A stretch of 64,000 nt of DNA, from contig JASXTE010000015.1 of assembly GCA_030280995.1 (NCBI GenBank), positions 24,608,501-24,672,500 of the forward strand. Reading direction: 5' to 3'. The notes beneath the pieces are model-generated. The model did no database searches and had not been told where the DNA came from. It saw nothing but the letters and a program-made list of their open reading frames with translations. This document shows, piece after piece, positions 20,900 to 30,442 of this stretch (within the stretch, counting starts at the first letter, position 1; every line of letters starts with the position of its first letter). The translations under genes and the position numbers were made by a program. The stretch is from Hemileia vastatrix (lineage: Eukaryota > Basidiomycota > Pucciniomycetes > Pucciniales > Zaghouaniaceae).

Positions 20900-23800
20900 T
20901 TATTTCTGTTTAAATTTTTTAAGAAGGGTGGATAAATTAGAAATTTCTTTTTCAGGTATCCATTTATCAAATTCATTTGATTTCCCTTTAAATCTTAGTA
21001 AATACTCAGTTCCTTTTTCTTTAGTAAGGATTCTTTTCTTGAGTATTTTTTCAATCTCTGCTTTTTCCACAATTTCTTCAGGTTGCTTTTTAGGCCTTCC
21101 CCTTCTTTTTGGAAATAAGTCAGGATCATTTGCATGGTAAGGTTTCAATAATGAGATAGGGAAAACTGGATGTTTCCTATCATATGGAGCATATAATATG
21201 ACTTCCACTGCATTATTCCCAACCATTTTATTTACTACAAAAGGTCCTACAAAGGGATCCTTTAATTTAACATTACCTTGTAAGTTAAAATGTAGTGTTG
21301 ATATGAGGACCTCATCTCCTTTTTTAAATTCAAATTCTTTATGAGATTTGTCCCACCTTTTCTTTTCATATTCAAATGCTTTTTGGATGCATTCCTCTGC
21401 ATGCTTCCTACACATTTGTTGCATATGAATAAAGGATTTAGTGCCAGGGTGTATATCAAACCTTGGTAGCTTATTTAAATGATTTACTGGGGTATTTGGT
21501 ACATATCCCAGCCAGAGTTCAAATGGTTTCTTCTCTGTTACAGAATGAGTTGTGCTGTTATAAGCAAATTCAAGGCCAGGAATTAATGTTACCCAGTCAT
21601 GTGTGAATTTCTCATTGTCTTTGTATTCTAATCCAAAGGCACAATATCTTCTGATCATGTCTTCAAGAGTTTGTATCATCCTCTCAGCCAGCCCATCAGT
21701 TTGTGGATGGTGTGCTGTAGACAATTTTAATTGACAACCTGATACTTCCATCAAAGATGTCCAGAACTCTGAAGTAAATTTAGGGTCTCTGTCAGAGATT
21801 ATGGCTTTGGGGAACCCAGCAGTATTCATCATCTGAGTCCACCATAGTAATGCCAAGTCTTTTGCAGATACCTCTTTATGGGTAGGGATAAACTTACACA
21901 TTTTTGTTAATCTATCTACTATTACCCAGCAAGAATTGAAACTTTCTTTTCCTGCTAATGGCAAGCCAGTTACAAAATCCATGTTTATAATTTCCCATGG
22001 AGCTTTTGGCTGCTCTATTTGTTGTAACAACCCAGCTCTCTTCCCAGTTAATCTTTTAGATTTCTGACAAGAGTCACATGTTTCAATGTATTTTTGTACA
22101 TCCTCTTTCATGTTTATCCACCAGGCTGTATTTTTAACCCTTGTTAATGTTTTGTTAAAGTCAAAATGACCAGCTAAAATGTCATCATGACAAGTACTCA
22201 ACATTAACTCTTTCATAGAAGGTGGTATTACTATTACATTGCTTAACTTTTTCCTGTAATATATATATCCATCTTCAATTGATAGTTTACCTTTTTCCAA
22301 CGCATTTTTATACTTTGGAGGCAAGGTTTTAATTAATGCACTCATGGAGGCATTTGTTGGATCATTAAGAATGGTAGATAGTTTAGACAAATCTTTATCA
22401 GATGAATAATTTTCCAATATAGTTTGCATAAACTCTTCTTCTAAATCCACTATATAAATCCCAAGTATATGTATAACCTCATTTTCAGGTACATAAGCTG
22501 GGTTGTCAGCATCATTTGGCAAAGGACTTCTTGATAATAAATCCACATTTGAATGCAATGTTCCTGCTCTGTGAGTGATTGTCATTCTTCCTCTGTACTC
22601 TTGTACAGCTAGTTGCCATCTAAACATGTGCCTATTAGGTGTTTTCATGTTTAGTAATGATTTTACTGCACTGCAATCTGTTATAAGTTCAAACTTCTGG
22701 TCTTCCAGATAGTAATGAAGTTTCTCCAAAGCCCACACCACGGCTAAACATTCTAGCTGTGTGGCACCATACCTTAGTTCTGTCTTTCTTAAGGTTCTGG
22801 ATATATAACAGATAACTACTTCAGATAATTTTCCATTTATTATCTGTTTTTGCTGTAAAGCAGCACCCAAACCTATGAAACTTGCATCAGTGTACAAGAT
22901 AAAAGGTAGGGTGAAATCTGGCAGTCCCAATATTGGAGCTGACATTAAACATTCCTTTAATTTGTTAAAGGCGTGCTGTCTTTCATTATTCCAAATGAAA
23001 GCTTCATTCTTCCTGATTAATGTTGTTAAAGGGGCTGCAATGGATTGGTAATTTTTAATATATTGTCTATAATATCCACACATACCCAAAAAACTTTGAA
23101 CCTCTTTTACATTTTTAGGTATCCCAATGTTTTTAATTGCTGCCACTTTATTCTGGTCAACACAAATTTGTAATCCAGATACAACATGTCCAAGTACTTT
23201 CAAGGATTGAAATCCAAACTTACATTTCTTTAATGCAATAGTCATATTAATTTCATCCATTTTTTGAAAGACTCTTTTCAGGTGATTTAAATGTTCATCA
23301 TATGTTTTTGAAAACACTATGATGTCATCAATATAGACCAATAGCCATCCTTCAACCATTTCCTGATGAAAAACACTATCCATCAATTTTTGGAAGACTG
23401 AAGGGGCATTCTTTGGGCCAAATGGCATTCTCACATACTTATATATACCCATATGTGTGGTTATTAATAAGTAATTTTGAGAATCTCTTTCCACAGGAAT
23501 CTGGTGGTAACCCTTGTTCCCATCCAGACAGGAAATATATTTTGCTCCTTGTAAGGTAGCATGGATAGAAGCTATCCTTGGTAGAGGGTAAATATCATCT
23601 ACTGTATATGTATTCAGAGCTCTATAATCACCACATAATCTTGCCTTATCTTTTTCATAAGAGATTAATACTGGTGAAATGACACAATACTTAGGTGTTG
23701 TGTCCACTTTTTCAACAATACCCATTTCCAACAACAATTTTATATTGTCTTCAATATCTTTCCTTTTTGCAGGAGATGCTGGGTAAGGTTTCTTTTTTAA

Positions 23801-26773
23801 GCTGCCAGGAATATTATCCAAATCACAGCTTAAAGAGATTTTCATCTCATGGTCTTTGACCAATCCTAGTTCATTTGAGCCATGAGCAAATGCCATAGGA
23901 TATGATTTAATCAATCTCAAAATATCTTCTTGTTCAATATTTGAGAGTTGAGGACTGAAAGAGGCCTTTTGGATTTCATTTTCCAATTCACCCACTTCAT
24001 TGGTGGTTCTTCCACCTTGCAGTTGTTCTTCTCTAGGAGAAATGGCATATACTGAATTTTCAGAACATATTTTGAATTTCCTTTTACCATTTACCCCTAT
24101 GGTGAAACAACTGTTTGCAGGATCTAGTTTAATGCCAAATTTTGTCAATAAATCATTGCCAATAATAAACCAATCACTACAATTATTATTATCCATTATT
24201 ACAAATTCACAAACTGCTCTAACATATCCATTATTATATTTAAAGAATACAGCAGTTTTGTATTTGCCAATTGGATTTAATACTGAACCAAAACCCCTCC
24301 AGTTCTTTGTCTGAACAGGTTCTAGTTTTTCCTGGTACTTACTATCAAGTTTCATTAATGCATTAAGTGAAACTACACTACCTGCAGCCCCAGTGTCAAG
24401 AATGGCATTCATTTCTTTTCCACATATGATAACAGGTGCTCTGATAGGTGTTATTTTGTAAGTATCATGAGATACATCTTTAATTATTTCAGCTTCCTCT
24501 ATGGAAGTTAAAGATGTGTCTGTATGAGGTATAGCATCATTCAGGAACATTATATCCTGTTCTAATACAAATATCTCATTTTCATCATCACTGTAAGATA
24601 TGTTACTCTTGCAATCCTCACTGGATTCCACATTCTCATCTTCATGATTACTAGGTTCAGAATTCTGTGAGGTTTCAATAACATTTATTCTTTTCTTACA
24701 CGTGTGACCTTTAACCCAAGGTTCATTACATTTGTAACAAGTGTTATTTTCTTGTCTCTTAGGGACAAGGGGAGCTGAAGGTTTTTTCTTTTCCACTGGT
24801 AACTTACTTGTAGTAGGTTTTACCACTTCAACACTTTGTCTGTAATTACTATACTTGGTTTCATATTTGTGGTTTAATAATATCTCATTGCATATATTAA
24901 TGAATCCAGAGGTGTCTCTGACAGTTTCAGTTCTAGCTACAATAATGTCTCTAACTGATATAGGCAACTTGTATATTATTTTTTCTTTCCACTCTTCATA
25001 ATCCATTTTTGGATCCATAGCTTTCATGATTTTTATTAAATGCATTAAGAAGACCATGGGTTTATCTCCAGCATTTGGATTATATCTGGCCCTTTCATAC
25101 AGTCTTTGTTGAGTGATTCTAAATTTTGGGCCACCAAATTGCCTTTCAATTAGTGCCTTCCATTCATTCCAGGAGTAATTAATTCCCTCACTCAATACAG
25201 ATTCAAACCATAATAAGGCCACATCTGTAAATAAAGATATTAACTTTGAAGTAATTTCTTCATCAGGTAATTTGTATGAAAATTTTAGGTTATCAATTCT
25301 TTGTATGAATTGTTGCCAATCAGATTTTGAATCCCCGTCAAAAGAAGGGTACTGATCTAACTTAGGCCAGTTCTTTTGGCTAGTTTTTGCTTCCCTAACC
25401 TGAGGAATATTGAGTAATTCACTTACTTTAGAAAGATGATCATTTATTTCATCTTTTACTGATTTTATATTCTCAGAGCCCATGACACTATGTTCATGTT
25501 CCATCATTGGTTTATCCTCAGAGTGTTTCATAAAAACTGGTACTCTTTCTACATAAGAGGTATTATCCTTTATTGTTTCAGTATTTTTCAAAATGTTAGC
25601 TACTTCAATTTCTACCCTTTGTAACCTATCTTTTATTACAGGTACTTGAGTCAAAGTATCATTTACATTTGAAAAAGACAATTTTACACGTCCCTCTATG
25701 GTAGCCATAATATTCTGAGAGTGTTCTAATTTACTTTCTAAATTTCTAATCTCAGATTTTAATCTTTTATTCTCATTGATTAATTCATTATTTGAATTTT
25801 CAATAATTTTTAATCTATTGGCTGTGGTACTCAATGATTGTGTTAGCTGTAATAATACATTTTCTGTATTAATGTTTGACTCTTTTGAAAACTCTTCCAA
25901 TTTTTCAATTCTCAATAATAATTTACTTATTATTTTTGATTCCATTGGATTCTCTTTTAAAAAATATTCTATTTTTTCCGTGTCCAATTCAGAAGACTCA
26001 TTTTCAGGGTCAAGATTTAATTCATTTGATTCCATTTTTATATTAATAGTATTTTCCTGGTGATCCATAAAACTATTTACATTGTCCTCATGTAAAGACA
26101 AGTTTAACATATTCTGTTCAAATGAATAATCCTTTAAATCCTTATCAATAATATCCAATATTTCCTTATCAATCTCATTACCTATAAGTAATTTATTGTC
26201 AGGTTGATATAATTGATCATAAGAAGTTGGATGACTTACCAAGGTCTTATCCCACTTCCTCTGCCTCTCCTTGCCTTTCCCCTGTAAGGGTGACTGCTGG
26301 AGCCCTGCTGTTGAGGATTGTTGTAGTTTTGGGCGTACCAATCCCATTTCCATTTGCTTACTGTAATTTTTTGGTCCTCCTCTTGGGCTGGAGGTGTTGC
26401 TATGGAATTGTTGGTTGCTACTGTTGGTGGTTGAGTCTTTATGTCCACTAGAGCTTGGTTGACTTCTATGAAACCTTGAGCTGCTCTCTTTTCCAGATTG
26501 TTGATCTGGTCCACTATATTGTTGACTCTTACTGTCAAGGTGTTCATTAGGGTGGATAGGGAGTGAACTTGTTCTTGTAATGTATTTTTTGACTTCTTTA
26601 TTGAAACCTGCTTTAGAAGCTTTTCCCTTTCCTCCAGAGACATTGACGGAGTGTTGTTTATTATGGGAGAGTCCTGGCCCTCCATTTGAATGTCCTGTAA
26701 CAGGTCTTTCAGCTCTAGGTCTTAAGTTATAAGGTTTTGCCTTATTACTTACAATGTCATTGTTGTCACACAT
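20900..26773 (-). CDS. A1 Gag-Pol polyprotein
   Basis: 1957 aa, one frame. Residues 1-180 are low-complexity and overprinted by a second ORF; about 260-410 coiled coil (LLRIEKLEEFSKES, NELINENKRLKSEI); about 475-660 capsid-like region (FDGDSKSDWQQFIQRIDNL); about 680-695 knuckle CYKCNEPWVKGHTC (C-X2-C-X7-H-X-C); about 790 protease DTGAAGS; about 1145 RT YIDDIIVFSK; about 1293 RNase H YTDASF; about 1530-1700 integrase with zinc motif and Asp/Asp/Glu in MDFVTGL, SDRDPKF and GLAERM; about 1905-1957 chromodomain-like tail (EYLLRFKGKSNEFDKWIP) after the AT-hook RRGRPKK. All catalytic motifs are present and no stop is seen, so it looks functional. Gag and Pol are one ORF, so their ratio must be set by processing or other means. 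Confidence 0.95.
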   Translation of the reverse strand: MCDNNDIVSNKAKPYNLRPRAERPVTGHSNGGPGLSHNKQHSVNVSGGKGKASKAGFNKEVKKYITRTSSLPIHPNEHLDSKSQQYSGPDQQSGKESSSRFHRSQPSSSGHKDSTTNSSNQQFHSNTSSPRGGPKNYSKQMEMGLVRPKLQQSSTAGLQQSPLQGKGKERQRKWDKTLVSHPTSYDQLYQPDNKLLIGNEIDKEILDIIDKDLKDYSFEQNMLNLSLHEDNVNSFMDHQENTINIKMESNELNLDPENESSELDTEKIEYFLKENPMESKIISKLLLRIEKLEEFSKESNINTENVLLQLTQSLSTTANRLKIIENSNNELINENKRLKSEIRNLESKLEHSQNIMATIEGRVKLSFSNVNDTLTQVPVIKDRLQRVEIEVANILKNTETIKDNTSYVERVPVFMKHSEDKPMMEHEHSVMGSENIKSVKDEINDHLSKVSELLNIPQVREAKTSQKNWPKLDQYPSFDGDSKSDWQQFIQRIDNLKFSYKLPDEEITSKLISLFTDVALLWFESVLSEGINYSWNEWKALIERQFGGPKFRITQQRLYERARYNPNAGDKPMVFLMHLIKIMKAMDPKMDYEEWKEKIIYKLPISVRDIIVARTETVRDTSGFINICNEILLNHKYETKYSNYRQSVEVVKPTTSKLPVEKKKPSAPLVPKRQENNTCYKCNEPWVKGHTCKKRINVIETSQNSEPSNHEDENVESSEDCKSNISYSDDENEIFVLEQDIMFLNDAIPHTDTSLTSIEEAEIIKDVSHDTYKITPIRAPVIICGKEMNAILDTGAAGSVVSLNALMKLDSKYQEKLEPVQTKNWRGFGSVLNPIGKYKTAVFFKYNNGYVRAVCEFVIMDNNNCSDWFIIGNDLLTKFGIKLDPANSCFTIGVNGKRKFKICSENSVYAISPREEQLQGGRTTNEVGELENEIQKASFSPQLSNIEQEDILRLIKSYPMAFAHGSNELGLVKDHEMKISLSCDLDNIPGSLKKKPYPASPAKRKDIEDNIKLLLEMGIVEKVDTTPKYCVISPVLISYEKDKARLCGDYRALNTYTVDDIYPLPRIASIHATLQGAKYISCLDGNKGYHQIPVERDSQNYLLITTHMGIYKYVRMPFGPKNAPSVFQKLMDSVFHQEMVEGWLLVYIDDIIVFSKTYDEHLNHLKRVFQKMDEINMTIALKKCKFGFQSLKVLGHVVSGLQICVDQNKVAAIKNIGIPKNVKEVQSFLGMCGYYRQYIKNYQSIAAPLTTLIRKNEAFIWNNERQHAFNKLKECLMSAPILGLPDFTLPFILYTDASFIGLGAALQQKQIINGKLSEVVICYISRTLRKTELRYGATQLECLAVVWALEKLHYYLEDQKFELITDCSAVKSLLNMKTPNRHMFRWQLAVQEYRGRMTITHRAGTLHSNVDLLSRSPLPNDADNPAYVPENEVIHILGIYIVDLEEEFMQTILENYSSDKDLSKLSTILNDPTNASMSALIKTLPPKYKNALEKGKLSIEDGYIYYRKKLSNVIVIPPSMKELMLSTCHDDILAGHFDFNKTLTRVKNTAWWINMKEDVQKYIETCDSCQKSKRLTGKRAGLLQQIEQPKAPWEIINMDFVTGLPLAGKESFNSCWVIVDRLTKMCKFIPTHKEVSAKDLALLWWTQMMNTAGFPKAIISDRDPKFTSEFWTSLMEVSGCQLKLSTAHHPQTDGLAERMIQTLEDMIRRYCAFGLEYKDNEKFTHDWVTLIPGLEFAYNSTTHSVTEKKPFELWLGYVPNTPVNHLNKLPRFDIHPGTKSFIHMQQMCRKHAEECIQKAFEYEKKRWDKSHKEFEFKKGDEVLISTLHFNLQGNVKLKDPFVGPFVVNKMVGNNAVEVILYAPYDRKHPVFPISLLKPYHANDPDLFPKRRGRPKKQPEEIVEKAEIEKILKKRILTKEKGTEYLLRFKGKSNEFDKWIPEKEISNLSTLLKKFKQK
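26182..26239 (-). other. Predicted 58-nt intron in A1 gag
   Basis: Minus strand: donor GTAAGT overlapping the stop of the overprinted ORF, branch-like CTGAC 18 nt before the end, acceptor TTACTTATAG. Same position and length as in C1 and A'. Confidence 0.6.
26236..26685 (-). CDS. Overprinted ORF inside gag of A1 (alternative frame)
   Basis: 149 aa, starts MEGQDSPIINN, wholly inside gag in another frame. The middle part has regular heptads (LHSLSTLMNTLTVRV-type spacing, then VNNIVDQINNLEKRAAQ), so it can form a coiled coil. The C-terminus has SKWKWDWYAQNYNN, SSHPYRGKARRGRGSG and final IRPW-stop. The A' copy (57981-58427, 148 aa) and C1 (10359-10949) share WKWD, Tyr-Asn, HPY, an Arg-rich patch and PW-stop. 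The overlapping gag frame is Ser/Gln/Gly-rich low complexity, typical of the frame that is free to vary. A nucleic-acid-binding accessory protein is a guess; no known family is recognised. Confidence 0.7.
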   Translation of the reverse strand: MEGQDSPIINNTPSMSLEEREKLLKQVSIKKSKNTLQEQVHSLSTLMNTLTVRVNNIVDQINNLEKRAAQGFIEVNQALVDIKTQPPTVATNNSIATPPAQEEDQKITVSKWKWDWYAQNYNNPQQQGSSSHPYRGKARRGRGSGIRPW

Positions 26774-27097
26774 TTCACGTGGAATTTAAAGAATTTTGAG
26801 AATTTAGATATAAAACTTCAAGAAGGAGTTTTATCAGTATTTATCAATACCACTGAAGACAATCTTATTGCTTACTTATTGGTATTAAGTGAATATTTAA
26901 GTGCCAAAAGTCAAATATGCTTTTATGTGGTCACTTGATTTAACTGGTCTACAATATGTAGCCGTGTTTTTATATTTAAAAGAAAACAACTGTCAGTATG
27001 ATTCTTTCTAAATATTTAAAGAATTTTACAAACCAATAAAAGAAAAGATTAAGAGTCCTGTTAAAAGAAAACAATTAATCAGTTTAATTGGTTTATT

Positions 27098-27260
27098 ATC
27101 TGCAAAGATCACAAATTTAATTGGTCTATTGACAGACTCCCACTAAGAACAATTATATGTTAAATTAGTGGTAAAAATTTTATCTGCAAAGATCTCAAAT
27201 TTAATTGGTCTATTGACAGACCCACTAATAACAATTATAAGTTAAATTAGTGGTAAAATT
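27098..27260. repeat. Two-copy 84-bp tandem repeat in the A1 leader
   Basis: Two units starting ATCTGCAAAGATC at 27098 and 27182, between 5' LTR and gag. The equivalent pair is in A' at about 57405-57560, so the duplication predates both insertions. Each unit contains the near-palindromic TTTAATTGGTCTATTGACAG. Confidence 0.7.
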
Positions 27261-27426
27261 GTTGATTCAATATCACAATTTTATAATATAACAGGGCTTC
27301 TTTTTCTGAAATCACTATATAAGTGACCCCAACCTGTTGTAATTATCCAAATATTTCTATAGGGATATTATTTACGTGCACCTTCTTTTGAAAATTTCAC
27401 TTACAGGATTATAACAGAATTCTTGA

Positions 27427-27439
27427 GGAAAGGCCCCCA
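27427..27439 (-). other. Primer-binding site of A1
   Basis: Minus-strand TGGGGGCCTTTCC, 2 nt inside the 5' LTR. Closely related to the C1 site at the same offset, so both families probably use the same unidentified tRNA. Confidence 0.5.
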
Positions 27440-27441
27440 AT

Positions 27442-28942
27442 TGTCAGGCTAAGGTCAAGTATAAGGACGTGAACTAGCTTGAATAGTCAGTTGTCTAGAA
27501 GATTTAAATGGTCCTATATGAATACTGTAGTATAAATCCAATAAGTAGTAAAATATAATCAAAATTCAAAGGTCTCAGTAATATAATTCTCACTAGTTTT
27601 ATATATGGCTTACAATCTTTGTAGTTGGTAGAAAAATAGATTTTATAATTCAGATACTATTCAAAAGTCTTATAAAAGTACTAATTGATATGTATTGTAA
27701 TTTGTTTGGTTATATTGGTTAATTGTAAATGATAAAGAATGAAGAAATACAACCCAAAAACCTCCTCCTTTTATACACACTGAGTTCCCCAATGATTCCC
27801 TTGATGTACCACCCAATACACAGTTAATCACGCTTCTAAACAACTAATAGACATTCCCATCAACATTCCCAGTGACCCATGACATAATTAGAAGAGTAAT
27901 AACCGCCAAAATCCTGAAATAATAAGGGAAATCCATCAAAATTAAAGAAAAAGACAAAAAGAGAGTATATGCGTATAAAACAATAATATTAAGGATTAAA
28001 GGAGACTTTTTAAGGTTAATAATAGCTTAATAATAAGGGGGATTGACTGTAGAAATAATGGGGCTAATCCTGACATTATACTACGTGAAATTCCCATTCA
28101 AAAATAACCAAAATTGACTGAGAAACCACCCAAAAACTTAAAAAAGAGCGTGAGATGTGGGGTAACTACATGCAGTTCTTGGCAGGCGCTTGCACGGGTA
28201 AATCCTTGACTAAAATTAGGCGAATTTAAGCGTGGTGATGAAATAAAGTGCCAAGAGTGAGGTTATTAATGAAATTAGTGCATATAAACAGGGTCAATGC
28301 ATTATTAATTAAGCTAGGACACTAAATAAGCGCCTGTCGCCTATTTTAGTGTGTTTCCCCACAGTGGGCGTAGAATGTGGGGTAATTATAGTGTGAAAAA
28401 GCTAACTTTGCTAAAAATGAAGCTATTCACACGGGGAAAAAGCAGGCAGTATGTGGCCAGTACACAGAAGCCATTTCTGGCATAAAAAACACCAAATTTG
28501 AAAAGTGTTATTTTTATGCATTTAAATAGCCAAATCAATAGTTCTAAATGAGCCCAATTGATCTGTCAAAGCGCAATTTTGATATTCTCAATTTTATAGC
28601 GCATATAGTCAACTTTTAAGTGAAATAAAGCGCATTTCTTGTTTTTTGCATAAAACAATGAATATAACAGCTTTAAGTGTACTTAAAAATTATGCAGCCT
28701 TATACTTAAGGTTCTTAAGATTACCCTAACATATCCCAACTTAATATTAAGTACATAAGACCTATAAAAGGTGGATATATGCGTGTATATAAGGTGTTAT
28801 AATGGCATTTTTTGTGTATTATCATAATTTTACTTATGTATACTATTTGTGTACTCTTATTTATTATTCCCATGTATAGTTCATGTGTTTAACATAACTT
28901 ATAAGTACTTTTTACTCAGTCCTGGAGATATACAGGCTGACA
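27442..28942 (-). repeat. A1 5' LTR
   Basis: 1501 bp, seemingly identical to 19217-20717, followed by the GGTTT duplication. TATA box at 27767-27775 (TATAAAAGG on the minus strand). Confidence 0.93.
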
Positions 28943-29529
28943 GGTTTCATACTCACTTAGTTACTCATTATATTAATTACTTGTTTTGGGACTTTATGGT
29001 GGGAAAAATTTTTACTTATTCACAGGTTTAATTTGTTGTTTCAATTTTTTCTCTTAATTTCTATGTTTTAATTAATATCCTTTAATCTCTTGTTTCACAT
29101 TACTACTACTTTTGTATATACAATTGAGGTACTTCAGAGGTATCCTTGCCTATAAAACAGCCTTGGAATTCCCCTTTGGCAGCCATCACTTACATTACAA
29201 TACTTACAATAATTTAAATACTTTATTACTATTTTTTATGTTATAAGTCTAAATAAAAATATTAAATAAAATACTATAGGTTGCTTTAAGTTTATTAGTA
29301 ATCATAATTTTTAGTTAAGAATAAATCAATTACTTACTTGATCAATAATTCCCATTAAACCATTTTTTATTGTTGTGTCAATTCTCCCAAATTGTCGTTG
29401 CAGTTTTTTTTATTAGTTATTTTATTTCCTTTATTTTCCTCTTATTTCTTTCTACCTTTTATAATCCCTCCTTTATTTCTATCTTCTCCTTCCTCCTCTT
29501 CTTTCCTTCTTCTAGACAACTGGCCAATA

Positions 29530-30014
29530 GTTCACGTAAGTACTTAGATTTATATAGTGTAATAATATCTTTGATGAATATTTTAGGCATTGTAGGACTC
29601 TAGTTTCACCTATCTGAACATATTCATTGGTGCTAGCAGCAGAGACCCCATAGGCCAATTGAAATAGAATGGAAGTAATTTTTTGTTCTAGTGATAAACC
29701 AATTTGGCCACAAAAGTCCTGTGGAATAACAAGTTAGAGTCATAGAACTATTATATGTTAATTGACTTACACTTTTCCAAACCCAAAATCTATTATGTTC
29801 TTGTAAATCTGTAGGCAGCTTTTGAAAAAGTTCTTTGCTGATTCTGAATGGTCATTCAAAGAGATGGTTGTTGTATGTACAATTAACAATGAAATAATCT
29901 TTCATCAAGCAATGATGTCTTTCAACACGGTCTCTATTGATTAATTCTTGTTTTTAGGCCTTGTTGTATTATATGAATTTATTAATTCAGTAAATACAAT
30001 TATTTCTTCTTCCA
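29530..30014 (-). pseudogene. PIF/Harbinger (HARBI1-type) transposase relic, N-terminal part
   Basis: Minus strand from ATG at 30014: MEEEIIVFTELINSYN, then after a frameshift RDRVERHHCLMKDYF, then PFRISKELFQKLPTDLQEH and FWVWK. A GTAAGT..CACAG intron of roughly 50 nt separates this from GQIGLSLEQKITSILFQLAY, GVSAASTNEYVQIGET and, after another shift, KDIITLYKSKYLRE. This is the N-terminal part of the nuclease used by Harbinger elements, ahead of its DDE core. It stops exactly where the C0 LTR begins, so C0 inserted into this gene and the rest is outside the window or lost. Stops and shifts make it inactive. Confidence 0.75.
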
Positions 30015-30440
30015 TTGTGAGAAATTTATCAAGTATGAGTTGTTTCGTCTGAACAGTTGAGGAAAGTTAAATGAGTAGTGAGAACATGAGAAAAAAAAGT
30101 AGAGTTTACTGAATGGGCAAGTTAACATGAGGGTGTGGAAATTTTCCCAACACATGTTTGCTAACTGAATCTGCATACAAGGTTGTGAAACCTCATTTCA
30201 GTAACAATGGATGCAGCAATTATGCAATTATCTACTGAAATGTTACTGCAACAGAGGTAGATGCTCTTAGTCCCCCTAAATTGTTATCATGTTTTCCAGA
30301 GGAAATTAAGGCTGATGCCACTCAAGCAGCTGAAGCAAAGAAAAAGGGTGGTGTTGTAATTACAATTGACTGAGTAGAATATTTTTTATTAGTTGAAATA
30401 ACAATAGTAGCATAGCAAGAGAGACACAAGACAAGGGGTG
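30015..30440. other. Unassigned 426 bp, possible small exon
   Basis: No clear gene. After a TTTTCCAG acceptor-like site at 30293-30300 there is a short open piece EEIKADATQAAEAKKKGG ending ITID-stop at about 30372. It could be a terminal exon of a lost gene, but nothing upstream supports it. Confidence 0.25.
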
Positions 30441-30442
30441 TA

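Larger units (their letters stand above)
19217..28942 (-). mobile_element. A1: intact full-length Ty3/Gypsy element, family A
   Basis: 9726 bp. The LTRs are 1501 bp each and appear identical on line-by-line reading. Flanked by GGTTT (19212-19216 and 28943-28947) inside the C0 LTR. A single uninterrupted polyprotein ORF fills the interior on the minus strand, and primer site and purine tract are in place. This is the youngest-looking insertion of the window and could be mobile or recently so. Confidence 0.95.
1..29529 (+). mobile_element. C0: old Ty3/Gypsy LTR retrotransposon, split by many later insertions
   Basis: A decayed Ty3 element read on the + strand. Its coding pieces (1-501, 696-1174, 4061-4167, 4979-8439, 17605-18505) align in order with the fuller sister element C1, so they are one element interrupted by insertions. 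The 5' LTR lies upstream of the window. The purine-rich tract and 3' LTR start at 18527-18539, and the LTR resumes after A1 and ends at 29529. The element carries many stops and frameshifts, so it is not autonomous. Its right end lies inside a PIF/Harbinger relic, which is therefore older still. Confidence 0.85.
18539..29529 (+). repeat. C0 3' LTR, split by A1
   Basis: Starts TGTCAGCCAGGCTATCTC after the purine tract and runs to 19216. It resumes at 28948 after A1 and its duplicated GGTTT, and ends CTAGACAACTGGCCAATA at 29529. The two halves align with the C1 LTR in order. It contains a TATA box near 29151. Net length is about 1.26 kb; no gene. Confidence 0.85.
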
